From: Pannonibacter sp. SL95
GTDB taxonomy: Bacteria > Pseudomonadota > Alphaproteobacteria > Rhizobiales > Stappiaceae
Assembly (NCBI RefSeq): GCF_026672425.1
Contig: NZ_JAPPRC010000004.1
Coordinates: 738,501-802,500 of the forward strand
DNA: 64,000 nucleotides
Direction: 5' to 3'
The notes beneath the pieces are model-generated. The model was given only the letters and a program-made list of their open reading frames with translations, ran no database searches and had not been told where the DNA came from. Of the stretch, positions 16,856-26,005 are shown one piece after another. The position numbers and the translations under genes were made by a program. How positions within the stretch are numbered: position 1 is the first letter of the stretch; every line of letters starts with the position of its first letter.

Positions 16856-17944
16856 ATGCTTACCCTCACCCCCAAGGTGACGGCAAAGGTACGCTTGAAG
16901 GCTGCCGTGAAGGCGGGCGTGTCCAGCCTTCTCGTTTCGTCTGGAGTTGATCGCCTGATTGGCCGGCGCTATGGCGGGCAGGGTGTCCTGCTGATGTTCC
17001 ACGAATTTGTGACCTCGACGCGCGACACCTTGGGGCAGGGCTGCTCTATCGCCGATTTCGAGGCAATTCTGGCGGCGCTCAAAGCCTCTGGCCGTGACTT
17101 TGTCACTTGCGACGAGGCGCTTAGACGTCTCCACGATCCAGCGGCCCGCCCTTTCGCCGCGCTTACGTTCGACGATGGCTATCGGTCCAACATCGATCTG
17201 GCACTGCCGGTGATGCAGCGATACTCCGCACCCGCCACGATCTTCGTGCCAACGGGCATGGTGGACAGGTCGATCAATGCCTGGTGGCTTGCCCTGCGTG
17301 AACTGGCATTGACCTGTGACACGATTGATATGGAGCCGATGGGCGTTCGGCTGCAGTGCTCAAGCTTTGAAGCGAAGCATGCGGCGCTCGACTGCATGAC
17401 CGCCTGGGTCTGGCAGGACTTCTCGCGTGCGCTTGACCTTGGGTCCCTGTTCGCGAGGCATGGCGTGTCGATGCCTGCTCTGGTTGATCGCCTCGCACTC
17501 GATGAAGCCGGTGTGCAGGCGGCTGACCGGCATCCGTTGATCGAGATCGGTGCGCACACGACAACGCACCGTGCCCTGCGTCTGTTGTCCCCGGATGAAG
17601 TTGCGGCCGACATCGGCGAGAACAAGCGCTACCTGGAAACCCTGCTCGGCCGCCCGGTTGGCTGGTTTGCCTATCCCTATGGCCCACCGTCTATCGGCGG
17701 CACGCGTGAGGCCGAGATTGTCCGCAAGCTGGGCTTTCGCGGTGCGGTCACGACTGACCCTGGCGCCCTGTTTCCTGCGCAGGCGGCCGCCCCATTCCTG
17801 CTGCCGCGCCAGAACGCTGAAGTCCCGGCTGCGCCTGTCGCCCACGCGCTCGCCGGCGCCAATGGTGTCTTCCGTGCGCTCGCCACCCGGTTCGGTCCGC
17901 CATTCGATGTTCCTGCCCTTGACGGCCAAGGAGACCTGACATGA
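16856..17944 (+). CDS. Polysaccharide deacetylase (NodB homology)
   Basis: The product has about 362 residues. The NodB-type motifs are visible: LTFDDGYRSN (metal and base aspartates), HTTTHRAL (metal histidines) and WFAYPYGPP. It probably removes N-acetyl groups from the polymer or its precursor. The ATG at 16856 is chosen because AGGAG (16845-16849) precedes it. An in-frame ATG at 16817 with GAAGGG upstream is possible and would add 13 residues. The stop overlaps the next start (ATGA). Confidence 0.85.
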   Translation: MLTLTPKVTAKVRLKAAVKAGVSSLLVSSGVDRLIGRRYGGQGVLLMFHEFVTSTRDTLGQGCSIADFEAILAALKASGRDFVTCDEALRRLHDPAARPFAALTFDDGYRSNIDLALPVMQRYSAPATIFVPTGMVDRSINAWWLALRELALTCDTIDMEPMGVRLQCSSFEAKHAALDCMTAWVWQDFSRALDLGSLFARHGVSMPALVDRLALDEAGVQAADRHPLIEIGAHTTTHRALRLLSPDEVAADIGENKRYLETLLGRPVGWFAYPYGPPSIGGTREAEIVRKLGFRGAVTTDPGALFPAQAAAPFLLPRQNAEVPAAPVAHALAGANGVFRALATRFGPPFDVPALDGQGDLT

Positions 17945-19110
17945 CCAGTTTGCCCGCAGGCTCTCCGCAAGCTGCCGTGCCCGGTTCCCAGCTCCACGAC
18001 CGGACGATTGTCCACGTGGTCCGGCAGTTCTACCCGATGATCGGAGGCCTTGAGGATTTCGTGCGCAATCTGGTCCGGCAACAATCCGGGCACTTTGCAA
18101 AGGTGCGCGTCGTCACGCTGGATCGGCTCTTTATCGAGCCGGACAAGCTTCTGCCTGCTCATGATGTCATCGACGGCGTCGAGGTCCGGCGCATTCCATT
18201 CCGTGGCTCGCCTCGCTATCCTCTGGCTCCTTCGGTTCTGTCCTGCCTTGATGGTGCAGACCTGATCCATGTCCACGCGGTGGACTTCTTCTTCGATTTT
18301 CTGGCGGCAACGTCTCTGGCCCGGCGGACGCCTATGGTTGCGACGACCCATGGCGGCTTCTTTCACACCGCCAATTACAGGCAGCTGAAAAATGTCTGGT
18401 TCAACACCATGACCCGGGCCTCAGCCAGTCGGTACCGCGGCATCGCCTGTTGCAGCGAGAGCGATCTGGCGCAGTTCTACAAAATCGCTCCTTCGCGCGT
18501 GCGGCTGATCGAGAATGGCGCCGATCTTGAAAAGTTCGGCTCTGCGAGTTCCATCAGGCCTGTGAAAGGCCTCATCACCATCGGTCGTTTCTCGCACAAC
18601 AAGCGCCTCGATCTGCTGCTCGACATGATGCAATTGCTGACCCGGCGAGATCCTAACTGGCGACTTCATATTGCCGGATCCTCGTCCGACTGGAGTGAAG
18701 CTGACATCCGCCAGATGATCGCTGAGCGCCAATTGGCCGGTGTCGTCGAGCTGCACGTTGGCCCATCGAATGACCAGATCAGGGATGTGATGCAGCGCTG
18801 CAGCCTTTTCGTCAGCGCCTCGGAATATGAGGGCTTCGGAATTGCCCTTATCGAGGCGTTGAGTGCCGGGCTTCTGCCGATCGTCGAGCCGAACGCTGCG
18901 TTCCGGTCGCTCGCTCGAAAACACCCCCCTGTTCGGTTGTCGGGGTTTGCCGACCCGTCCGGTGCTGCGGGTGCGGTTGAAGCTGCCTTCGCATCCCTCA
19001 GCGATGACAGCCTCGCACTGCGGGCAGCCGCGATTGCTTCAGCTGCGCAGCATGGCTGGGCACAAACGGCACAGCAATACGAGGATTTTTACCGCAGCGC
19101 TCTCGGCTGA
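17941..19110 (+). CDS. Glycosyltransferase family 4
   Basis: The 389-residue protein has a GT-B fold: HVVRQFYPMIGGLEDFV at the N-terminus, LIENGADLEKF in the linker, and SASEYEGFGIALIEALSAG carrying the EX7E motif. It follows the deacetylase with a 4-bp overlap. The 3' end overlaps the convergent polymerase gene by 22 bp. It resembles transferases that add mannose or glucose in xanthan/acetan-type assembly, but specificity is not resolved. Confidence 0.87.
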   Translation: MTSLPAGSPQAAVPGSQLHDRTIVHVVRQFYPMIGGLEDFVRNLVRQQSGHFAKVRVVTLDRLFIEPDKLLPAHDVIDGVEVRRIPFRGSPRYPLAPSVLSCLDGADLIHVHAVDFFFDFLAATSLARRTPMVATTHGGFFHTANYRQLKNVWFNTMTRASASRYRGIACCSESDLAQFYKIAPSRVRLIENGADLEKFGSASSIRPVKGLITIGRFSHNKRLDLLLDMMQLLTRRDPNWRLHIAGSSSDWSEADIRQMIAERQLAGVVELHVGPSNDQIRDVMQRCSLFVSASEYEGFGIALIEALSAGLLPIVEPNAAFRSLARKHPPVRLSGFADPSGAAGAVEAAFASLSDDSLALRAAAIASAAQHGWAQTAQQYEDFYRSALG

Positions 19111-20492
19111 CGGCCAGACAGCAGGCGCGAAGTCTTCGGCATCCGCCGGGCGGTGATCGCATTCGGCTGGGCAAGATTGCCTGGCCGCTTGCGCCACCGG
19201 TTCGTGAGAAAGTCTCGCACGGAAGATGCTGGGGATGCGTGCATCTTCGGGCTCACAGGAGATGTGGGTCCCCGTCGCCAGGCGTCGACAGCGCCGGCAC
19301 AGAGCCATAGCAGCCCGCCCGTCTTGATCGTCGACAGCGAGTAGGACACGATCATCAGCAGGCAGATGTAAACGACCAGCAGAACCTTGAACTTCCAGCC
19401 TTCATCATTGGCCATCGGCGCATAGATGTAGATGGCCCAAAGCGCCATAAGCCCGACGGCGCCGGTCTGGAACAGGGCGAAAGCATAGCCACTGTCCGAC
19501 AGATACGTTGCCTTGGTCGAGATCCCCAGCAGCCCATACCAGTCCAGCTTCATCAGCAGCTGGCCGGAGTACAGCCAGCGGCCAGTCAATGTGTCGTCCC
19601 AGCCGATCCGGTTGGCGGCGGCGGCATAGATCATCAGGGCAACGACGATGGCAACCGGGGCCAGCAACATCAGGAGACGCGGCGTGGTCCGGTGCAGCGG
19701 CGCTACGAGGAAGAACAGCAGGGACACGAACATGCCGAAGCGCGCATCGCACAGGATGATCAGCGTAAAGGCAATGCCGATCAGCACGAAGCGATGATGC
19801 ATGTCCTTTCGGAACACGCCCCAAAGCACCAGGAACGCCCCGAAGTTGCCCATGGATACCGGTTCGAGAAACACCGAAGACACCCGGTGATTACCGAGAA
19901 AGCCGAAGAAATTCCGGCCGCCGTAGCGCACGCCGCTGTGAAACAGCGCGTTGTCCTCGCCAAGGAAATTCGTGTCTGCTGTGATCGTCCCACGCGCGAC
20001 GTAGTAATCGAAGATGTTGACGTTGGCGAGATACAGGTCAAGAAACAGGAACTCCACCATCCCGACAGCAAGTACGGCGAGGGCGGACCAGAGAACGAGC
20101 TTGTCGACCTTGCGGATGTCCTGGATCTGCAGGCCAACGAAGTAAAAGATGATCGGCACCAGGGCGTCGCGGATCGATTTGAGATCCAGCTGGGCCCGCA
20201 AGGCCATCAGCATCAGCATGTAGGCCAGATAGAGGGTAATCAACGTGTAGAGACCGGCGCGCCGGGTCATCGCGAGGCCAAGCGCGAGCCCTGTCAGCGC
20301 CAGTTCGCACAGCACCACATGGTTCTGCGAAATGCCCATCACCTTCGTATTGACGAAGGCAAGGCCCAGATTGAACAGCAGTGTGCCGAAAATGACAGCG
20401 GTGACGAGCAGGAACCAGATCGGTCCCCTCTCGGCTGGCGGAGCAGCTGTCGCAGGCGTCAGGCGGGTTTCAGGCGGCCTCGAGAACGACAT
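19089..20492 (-). CDS. Polysaccharide polymerase/O-antigen ligase-like membrane protein
   Basis: The protein has about 467 residues with roughly ten hydrophobic segments and a long periplasmic loop (residues about 150-215, with NFFGFLGNHRVSSVFLEP), the layout of Wzy/WaaL proteins. No strong sequence family was recognised. Its position directly after the Wzz-like gene, overlapping it by 23 bp, supports a polymerase role. The ATG at 20492 is chosen; a TTG at 20498 is possible. The C-terminal 55 residues are hydrophilic and low-complexity. Confidence 0.7.
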   Translation of the reverse strand: MSFSRPPETRLTPATAAPPAERGPIWFLLVTAVIFGTLLFNLGLAFVNTKVMGISQNHVVLCELALTGLALGLAMTRRAGLYTLITLYLAYMLMLMALRAQLDLKSIRDALVPIIFYFVGLQIQDIRKVDKLVLWSALAVLAVGMVEFLFLDLYLANVNIFDYYVARGTITADTNFLGEDNALFHSGVRYGGRNFFGFLGNHRVSSVFLEPVSMGNFGAFLVLWGVFRKDMHHRFVLIGIAFTLIILCDARFGMFVSLLFFLVAPLHRTTPRLLMLLAPVAIVVALMIYAAAANRIGWDDTLTGRWLYSGQLLMKLDWYGLLGISTKATYLSDSGYAFALFQTGAVGLMALWAIYIYAPMANDEGWKFKVLLVVYICLLMIVSYSLSTIKTGGLLWLCAGAVDAWRRGPTSPVSPKMHASPASSVRDFLTNRWRKRPGNLAQPNAITARRMPKTSRLLSGRQPRALR

Positions 20493-22503
20493 TGCCAATC
20501 ACCCGCTCTTGCCACGGCTGCAGGTAGGACAGCGTCCGATCAAGATCGGCCATCCGCGTCACACCGATCTGGCTGACCAGCACGATGGCGTCACAGTTTT
20601 TCAGCAGCACCGGGAGGATCGGATTGCTCTCCGTCGAACCGCAGTCGATGAGAAGGAAGTCCTGACCTTCCTCGGTGAACAGAGCCGATCCTGCATATTT
20701 TCGCCGGTCGTCCACCCGCTCGACGCTCACATAGCGGGACAGGGCATGCGGTGGGGCCGCGTGGCGCGTGCCCCGTGATTCGAGGTCCTTGCCTCTTGTC
20801 TCACCGCGCCGACGACCAGAGATCTGGCGCGCGTCCTGGGCGCGTGTTGCCTGGGGCAGGGCCTGCGCCAACAGGACTTCCTCGTTCATGTCATAGAGCG
20901 AGGAAGCAATGCCCCGGGTGATCGCCAGCGTTTCGACGGCGTTTGTGGTCTTCAGCACCAGGATGTTGGCCGGCAGGTCTTCGCCAAGCGCGTATCGCAA
21001 GGCATAGGCGACCCGAGTCAGTCCCATTTCGGCGTCGCCGCTGAGTGCGCCTGGTGCAGCTTCTTTTGTGCGGCCAAACAGCCCCCTGCGGCTTGATCCG
21101 CCCGGTTGCAGGGACAGGTTCGTGAGAACCGGCGCGCCGGTCCAGTCGACCAGCTCCCGCTCGGAATTGAGCCGGCCGCTGAGGATCTCAAGCCCGACGG
21201 CAATGCCAGCAGTCAGCACGATGCCGAAAATCGCGGCCGCCGCTACAAGGATGAGGGCCGAAGGGCCTCCCGGAGACAAGGGTGGCTGTGCGGCAGACAG
21301 GATGCGGGAGTTTGTTGCTTCGACGCCTTGCTGCTCGGATAGTTCCTGCGCCCGTTTCATGAACAACTGGTAGACACCGCGCTTCGTTTCGGCGTCTGCC
21401 TCCAGTTGCCTCAACTCGATCTGCGCCTTGGCTTGATCGGAATTTGCGACCTTCAGCTGACCGATCCGCGCTTCCAGTCCTGACAGGTTTGCCTGCGCCC
21501 GCTCATAGTCGGAGCGGATATTGCGTTGGATCCGCGACAGCTCGTCCGAAATCATCCGGCGCGTGTTCTGCATCTGGGCGGCGAGTTCCCGCATCTGCGG
21601 GTGGTTTGCGCCAAGCGTCGTCGACGCGCGTGCCTCGCGCTCGGCAAGGGTCGCGTACTGCACTCGCAACGAGCTCAGCACTGTGTTGTTGACATCGACG
21701 GGCACGCCGCCGGCCTCGACATCGGCAGCGCTGAGGCCCCGGACGAGGTCAAACGTGTTCTTGGCCTTCTCCAGGTCGACGCGGGCCTGGGTCAGCTGCG
21801 TGTTGAGGTCCTGCAGCTGCTGGTCCTCGACGAGACCGCGCTGTGTCGTCGCGATAAGGCCATTGTCCGCGCGGTAGCGCTCGACAGCCGCTTCCGCCTG
21901 TTCCACCTGCCGGCGCAGCTGATCGGCTTGAGATTGCAGTGATTGGCTGGTGCGTTGCATCCCTTCCGAGCGCGCCTTTCGGGTCTCGTCCAGATAGGCC
22001 TGTGCCGTCGCATTGGCGATCTCGGCCGCCTTGATCCGGTTCGGATGCGTGGCGATGATCTGGAACACGAAGGTCCGGTCCACCCGGCTGACCTGCAACG
22101 TCTTGCGCAGGGCCTCGACAACCGCTGGAAGATTGTCGCCGCTGTCCTTGCTGGCAAACAGGAAGGGCAAAAGACGCTGCTTGAGCCCCGGGCCGACAAA
22201 GGCCGGATCCTTTTGCAGGTCCAGCTTTTCGACCACCTGTGTGAGGACGGGGTTCGACATCACAACATAAGCCTGGCTGTCAACGTCGAGGCTTTCCAGC
22301 GGCGATGCACCCTCCCGGCCGGAAAAGTCCTTGCCCAGGATCTGCAGGCTTGGCGGCTCGACCAGCAATTCGGCCGCAGCGCTGTAGAGCGGGGTTCTGA
22401 CCAGGGCATACGCAAGGGCAAGCGCAACGAACAGAGCCGGCACGAGCACCAGCCAGCGCAGCTTCCGCGCCAGAATTGCAGGAATGTCAGAGACTTCGAC
22501 CAT
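20470..22503 (-). CDS. Polysaccharide copolymerase (GumC/Wzz-like) with degenerate kinase domain
   Basis: The product has 677 residues from the ATG at 22503: an N-terminal Wzz domain with a membrane segment (WLVLVPALFVALALAYALV), a long coiled-coil periplasmic part (about 170-390), a second membrane segment (about 420-440) and a C-terminal region that resembles a tyrosine-kinase fold. The expected Walker A (GxxxxGKS/T) is replaced by VLKTTNAVETLAIT and no Walker B-like DxD is seen, so the kinase is probably inactive. It controls chain length or export of the polysaccharide. It is first in a leftward pair with the polymerase. Confidence 0.85.
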   Translation of the reverse strand: MVEVSDIPAILARKLRWLVLVPALFVALALAYALVRTPLYSAAAELLVEPPSLQILGKDFSGREGASPLESLDVDSQAYVVMSNPVLTQVVEKLDLQKDPAFVGPGLKQRLLPFLFASKDSGDNLPAVVEALRKTLQVSRVDRTFVFQIIATHPNRIKAAEIANATAQAYLDETRKARSEGMQRTSQSLQSQADQLRRQVEQAEAAVERYRADNGLIATTQRGLVEDQQLQDLNTQLTQARVDLEKAKNTFDLVRGLSAADVEAGGVPVDVNNTVLSSLRVQYATLAEREARASTTLGANHPQMRELAAQMQNTRRMISDELSRIQRNIRSDYERAQANLSGLEARIGQLKVANSDQAKAQIELRQLEADAETKRGVYQLFMKRAQELSEQQGVEATNSRILSAAQPPLSPGGPSALILVAAAAIFGIVLTAGIAVGLEILSGRLNSERELVDWTGAPVLTNLSLQPGGSSRRGLFGRTKEAAPGALSGDAEMGLTRVAYALRYALGEDLPANILVLKTTNAVETLAITRGIASSLYDMNEEVLLAQALPQATRAQDARQISGRRRGETRGKDLESRGTRHAAPPHALSRYVSVERVDDRRKYAGSALFTEEGQDFLLIDCGSTESNPILPVLLKNCDAIVLVSQIGVTRMADLDRTLSYLQPWQERVIGNVVLEAA

Positions 22504-22851
22504 TGTCAGTGACCGCTCACGCAACTGCCCCAGCACCGACGGCGAGGCCCAAGGAATGCAAAACCCGGTCGCGTCCGGTGCGCGTCCACATCGCTGCGAG
22601 AATGGGCAAACATGATTAACAACTGGCAAATTCCCACTTCGTCCCGCAGTGCATCAGAATTTTCGACAGGGTGGTTGCGCTTGCCCGTCGAGAACCTTAA
22701 ACAAAGGTTAACGTGACACGTAAAAACTGAAATAGTATATTCAGGTATGATTTACAGTAATACTAAGATGAATTTCAGTTTAATTCGTTCTTCACTCGCT
22801 GGGGCGCATCGTTCTGAGCCAAGGAAAATAATAAATTCAGGCGAGGCCAGA
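22504..22851. promoter_or_regulatory. AT-rich divergent promoter and leader between the copolymerase and tagA-like genes
   Basis: The 348-bp region has no convincing gene. The right half is AT-rich. AAACTGAAAT (22724-22733) and ATTTCAGTTT (22772-22781) are perfect 10-bp inverted repeats, with a nested TAGTAT/ATACTA pair (22733-22738 and 22760-22765). This is a long stem-loop in the leader, or a symmetric protein site. It lies about 70 bp before the preferred tagA start. Confidence 0.5.
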
Positions 22852-23670
22852 ATGTTGATGTCCAGCTTGCAGTTGGGAGCTCCAGTAGGTTCTGGAATTA
22901 CCCGGATCGGTCCGCTTGGGATTCACAAGCTGACGCGCCCTCAGGCTGTCGACATGATGCGCAGTGCTTTGCTGTTGCGGATCAAGATGGATATCGGCAT
23001 CTGCAACGCAAACACCGTCCTGCAGGCCATGGACAGCCCCTCCTATGCCCGGACGCTGTCGCGCATGACCCTGTTCAATGATGGCATTGGCGTCGATATC
23101 GCCAACCGTGCCCTGACCGGCTCGCGGTTTCCGGCCAATCTGAATGGCACGGACCTGATCCCATATGTCCTGCACACGATCGGTTTGCCACTGCGGATCT
23201 ATCTCTTGGGTGCCAAACCGGAACCGGTCGCCCGCGCCGCCGAGCATATCGAGGAAAACTACCCTGGCCACCACATCGCCGGCTACCGCGATGGCTACTT
23301 CGGGCCCGAGGATCTCGACGAGGTGATCGCCGACATCAATGCGGCCAAGGCGGATCTGTTGCTCGTTGCCATGGGCAATCCGCGCCAGGAGCAGTTCATC
23401 GTCGACAACCGGGCCCGTCTCAATCCGACGATCTGCATCGGGGTGGGGGCGCTGTTCGATTTTCTGTCGGGCGACGTTGTCCGTGCGCCGAAGTTCCTGC
23501 AAGAGGCAGGCCTCGAGTGGCTGTTCCGTCTCATGCAGGAGCCTCGCCGGCTCGGCAAGCGCTATACGGTCGGCATTTACCGGTTCCTCTATGCCGTCTG
23601 GCGCTTGCGTGCCGAAGCCAAACGGTCTGCCGCCCTTGAGGGCCGCCGCCGTCTCCCGCCTATTCTCTGA
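22852..23670 (+). CDS. WecB/TagA/CpsF family glycosyltransferase
   Basis: The product has 272 residues from the ATG at 22852, preceded by GAGG (22843-22846). Family signatures are CNANTVLQAM, LFNDGIGVDIAN, LLVAMGNPRQEQF and GVGALFDFLSG. Members transfer N-acetylmannosamine or similar sugars to lipid-linked acceptors at the inner face of the membrane. In xanthan-type loci the homologue is GumM, a glucuronosyltransferase. An in-frame ATG at 22747 would put the start within a strong inverted repeat, so it is less likely. Confidence 0.87.
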   Translation: MLMSSLQLGAPVGSGITRIGPLGIHKLTRPQAVDMMRSALLLRIKMDIGICNANTVLQAMDSPSYARTLSRMTLFNDGIGVDIANRALTGSRFPANLNGTDLIPYVLHTIGLPLRIYLLGAKPEPVARAAEHIEENYPGHHIAGYRDGYFGPEDLDEVIADINAAKADLLLVAMGNPRQEQFIVDNRARLNPTICIGVGALFDFLSGDVVRAPKFLQEAGLEWLFRLMQEPRRLGKRYTVGIYRFLYAVWRLRAEAKRSAALEGRRRLPPIL

Positions 23671-23703
23671 GCAATCACCAGTCTAACGGTTTGCTGGCTT
23701 CCC

Positions 23704-23730
23704 GCCTTCCCCTGTCGTTTTGGGGGAGGC
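23704..23730 (+). terminator. Hairpin between the TagA-like gene and cobA
   Basis: GCCTTCCCC and GGGGGAGGC pair with one mismatch around TGTCGTTTT. There is no U-run after it. It may end the exopolysaccharide transcript or stabilise its 3' end. Confidence 0.4.
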
Positions 23731-23775
23731 CCGGTGCCGCTTCCCCGCTTGGCCTCACGCGTCGAGGGGGCTAAA

Positions 23776-24654
23776 ATGTCAGGGATGAACACCGATCTGA
23801 CTGGATTCTCCTTAGCCAACAGCTTGCCGACCTTTGAGCCGGGCTGGGTCTGGCTGGCCGGCGCAGGGCCCGGCGATCCCGGTCTGATCACCTTGCATGC
23901 GCTCAACGGCCTGCGTCAGGCGGATGTTGTGGTCTATGACGCGCTGGTCGATGCCAGTGTCCTGTCCTTTGCTCGCCCGGGCGCCGTGCTGGACTTCGCT
24001 GGCAAGCGGGGCGGCAAGCCCAGCCCGAAGCAGCGCGACATTACCCTGAAACTGATCGATTACGCCCGCGACGGCAAACGCGTGCTGCGGCTGAAGGGTG
24101 GCGATCCGTTTGTTTTTGGCCGCGGCGGCGAGGAAGCCCTGGCGCTGGCCGGAGCCCGTATCCCGTTCCGCGTCATCCCGGGCATCACAGCCGGGATCGG
24201 CGGTCTGGCCTATGCCGGCATTCCGGCGACGCACCGTGACACCAATCAGGCGGTGACGTTCCTGACTGGCCATGATCAGACCGGCCTTGCGCCGGATGCG
24301 ATCAACTGGAAGGGCATTGCAGAAGGCTCGCCCGTCATCGTCATGTATATGGCGATGAAGCACCTTTCGCAGATTGCCGGCGAACTCATGACCTGTGGAC
24401 GGTCGGGTGAAGAACCTGTGGCCATCGTGTGCAATGCCTCCCTTCCGACTCAGAGCGTCCTGGAAACAACCCTGTCCCGCTGCGCTGTAGATGCGGAAGC
24501 TGCCCGGTTGGAGCCTCCGGCGATTGTCTGTGTCGGGGAAGTTGTCCGGCTCCGCGCTGGGTTGGACTGGCTGGGCGCATTGGCCGGCCGCTCGCTGACG
24601 GGCGACCCGCTCGGCCTCGGTGATCCCTTGCAAGCTCTTGGTGCGGCTGAATGA
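23776..24654 (+). CDS. cobA: Uroporphyrinogen-III C-methyltransferase
   Basis: The product has 292 residues with the SUMT signatures WLAGAGPGDPGLITL, VVYDALV, RLKGGDPFVFGRGGEE and PGITAGIGGLAYAGIP. It methylates uroporphyrinogen III to precorrin-2, the entry step into cobalamin (and sirohaem) synthesis, in the cytoplasm. The ATG at 23776 follows GAGGGGG. The C-terminus carries about 25 extra low-complexity residues. It overlaps cobB by 4 bp. No cobalamin riboswitch motif was seen in the 105 bp upstream. Confidence 0.9.
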   Translation: MSGMNTDLTGFSLANSLPTFEPGWVWLAGAGPGDPGLITLHALNGLRQADVVVYDALVDASVLSFARPGAVLDFAGKRGGKPSPKQRDITLKLIDYARDGKRVLRLKGGDPFVFGRGGEEALALAGARIPFRVIPGITAGIGGLAYAGIPATHRDTNQAVTFLTGHDQTGLAPDAINWKGIAEGSPVIVMYMAMKHLSQIAGELMTCGRSGEEPVAIVCNASLPTQSVLETTLSRCAVDAEAARLEPPAIVCVGEVVRLRAGLDWLGALAGRSLTGDPLGLGDPLQALGAAE

Positions 24655-25985
24655 CCGATGCTGCCGGGGCTGGTCCGTTTGGTAGGGCTCTCATGCTGGC
24701 CGCACCGACCTCGGGCTCCGGCAAGACCACGTTGACGCTGAGCCTGCTCGCGGCCCTGAGGCAGCAGGGACTAAGGGTCCGCGCGGCAAAATGCGGGCCG
24801 GACTATATCGACCCGAAGTTCCATGAGGCTGCCAGCGGATCTGCCTCGGTCAATCTCGACCCGTTTGCCATGGCTCCAGCCGTTCTGCAGGCGCTCGCGA
24901 ATGGACAGGCGTGCGGCGCGGATCTCCTGCTTGTCGAGGCCGCGATGGGGCTGTTCGATGGCGCCAACGACGGTTCGTCCAGTGCCGCTGATGTTGCGGC
25001 AGCCCTCGGCATTCCGGTGGTTCTGGTCGTCGACTGCGGCCGGCAGGCGCAATCCGTCGCAGCACTTGTGCGCGGGTTCCGGGATCACCGGGCCGATGTG
25101 AACGTGGCCGCCGTACTGCTCAACCGGGTCGGCAGCCCGCGTCATGAGGACATGCTGCGCAAGGCGCTGGCGCCACTCGGCATGCGCGTGCTCGGTGCGA
25201 TGCCCCGCCGCGATGCGCTGGCCCTGCCGGAACGCCATCTCGGCCTGGTGCAAGCTGAAGAGAATGCAGACCTCGCCGGTTTCATTGACGGAGCCGCCCG
25301 GCTGACGGCCGAAGCCGTGGACCTCTCCGCACTCGCTGCGCTGGCTACTGCGATCCGCTGTGCTCCAGCGGACGTTCCGCTGCTTTTGCCACCGCCAGGC
25401 CAGCGGATCGCGGTCGCGCGCGATGTTGCGTTTTCCTTTGCCTATCCGCATGTGCTGGCCGGCTGGCAGCGCGCCGGGGCTGAAATCCTGCCGTTCTCAC
25501 CCCTGGCCAACGCGCCGGTCCCGGAAGACGCCGACGCGGTCTATCTGCCCGGGGGCTATCCGGAGCTGCATGCCGGTGTCCTTGCGTCGAACCGGCGCTT
25601 CTTTGCCTCGCTGCAGCAGGCGGCCGGGCGTGGCGTGCCGGTGTTCGGCGAATGCGGCGGCTACATGGTCCTCGGCCGGGGCATTGTCGATGCCGTCGGC
25701 GACAGGCACGAGATGGCCGACCTGTTGCCGCTGGAAACAAGCTTTGCGGCCCGTCGCCTGCATCTGGGCTACCGCCGCCTGACCGCGCTGGTCGATCTGC
25801 CTTTCAAGGGACTGCAGCGGGGCACGCACCTGACCGGACATGAGTTCCACTACGCCAGCATCCAGCAGGAAGGCAGCGCCGCACGCCTGTTCGGCGCGAC
25901 CGATGCCCAGGGCGAGCCGCTGGCCGACATGGGGCTGGTTCAAGGCTCGGTGCTGGGCTCATTCGCCCACCTGATCGCCACGTGA
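24651..25985 (+). CDS. cobB: Cobyrinate a,c-diamide synthase
   Basis: The product has 444 residues: an N-terminal ATP-binding part with the P-loop APTSGSGKTTLTL, and a C-terminal class-I glutamine amidotransferase domain with FGECGGYMVLG (nucleophile Cys) and GHEFHYA (His). It amidates the a and c side chains of (hydrogeno)byrinic acid with glutamine and ATP. The start overlaps cobA by 4 bp. It converges on cbiG/cobE with about 20 bp between stops. Confidence 0.92.
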   Translation: MTDAAGAGPFGRALMLAAPTSGSGKTTLTLSLLAALRQQGLRVRAAKCGPDYIDPKFHEAASGSASVNLDPFAMAPAVLQALANGQACGADLLLVEAAMGLFDGANDGSSSAADVAAALGIPVVLVVDCGRQAQSVAALVRGFRDHRADVNVAAVLLNRVGSPRHEDMLRKALAPLGMRVLGAMPRRDALALPERHLGLVQAEENADLAGFIDGAARLTAEAVDLSALAALATAIRCAPADVPLLLPPPGQRIAVARDVAFSFAYPHVLAGWQRAGAEILPFSPLANAPVPEDADAVYLPGGYPELHAGVLASNRRFFASLQQAAGRGVPVFGECGGYMVLGRGIVDAVGDRHEMADLLPLETSFAARRLHLGYRRLTALVDLPFKGLQRGTHLTGHEFHYASIQQEGSAARLFGATDAQGEPLADMGLVQGSVLGSFAHLIAT

Positions 25986-26005
25986 TACCGCCCCAGCGCT
26001 TCGGC

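Noticed and set aside
23671-23775. Cobalamin riboswitch before cobA
   Set aside because: The 105-bp region is too short and I saw no B12-box-like conserved stretch; also none upstream of the gene at 27070.
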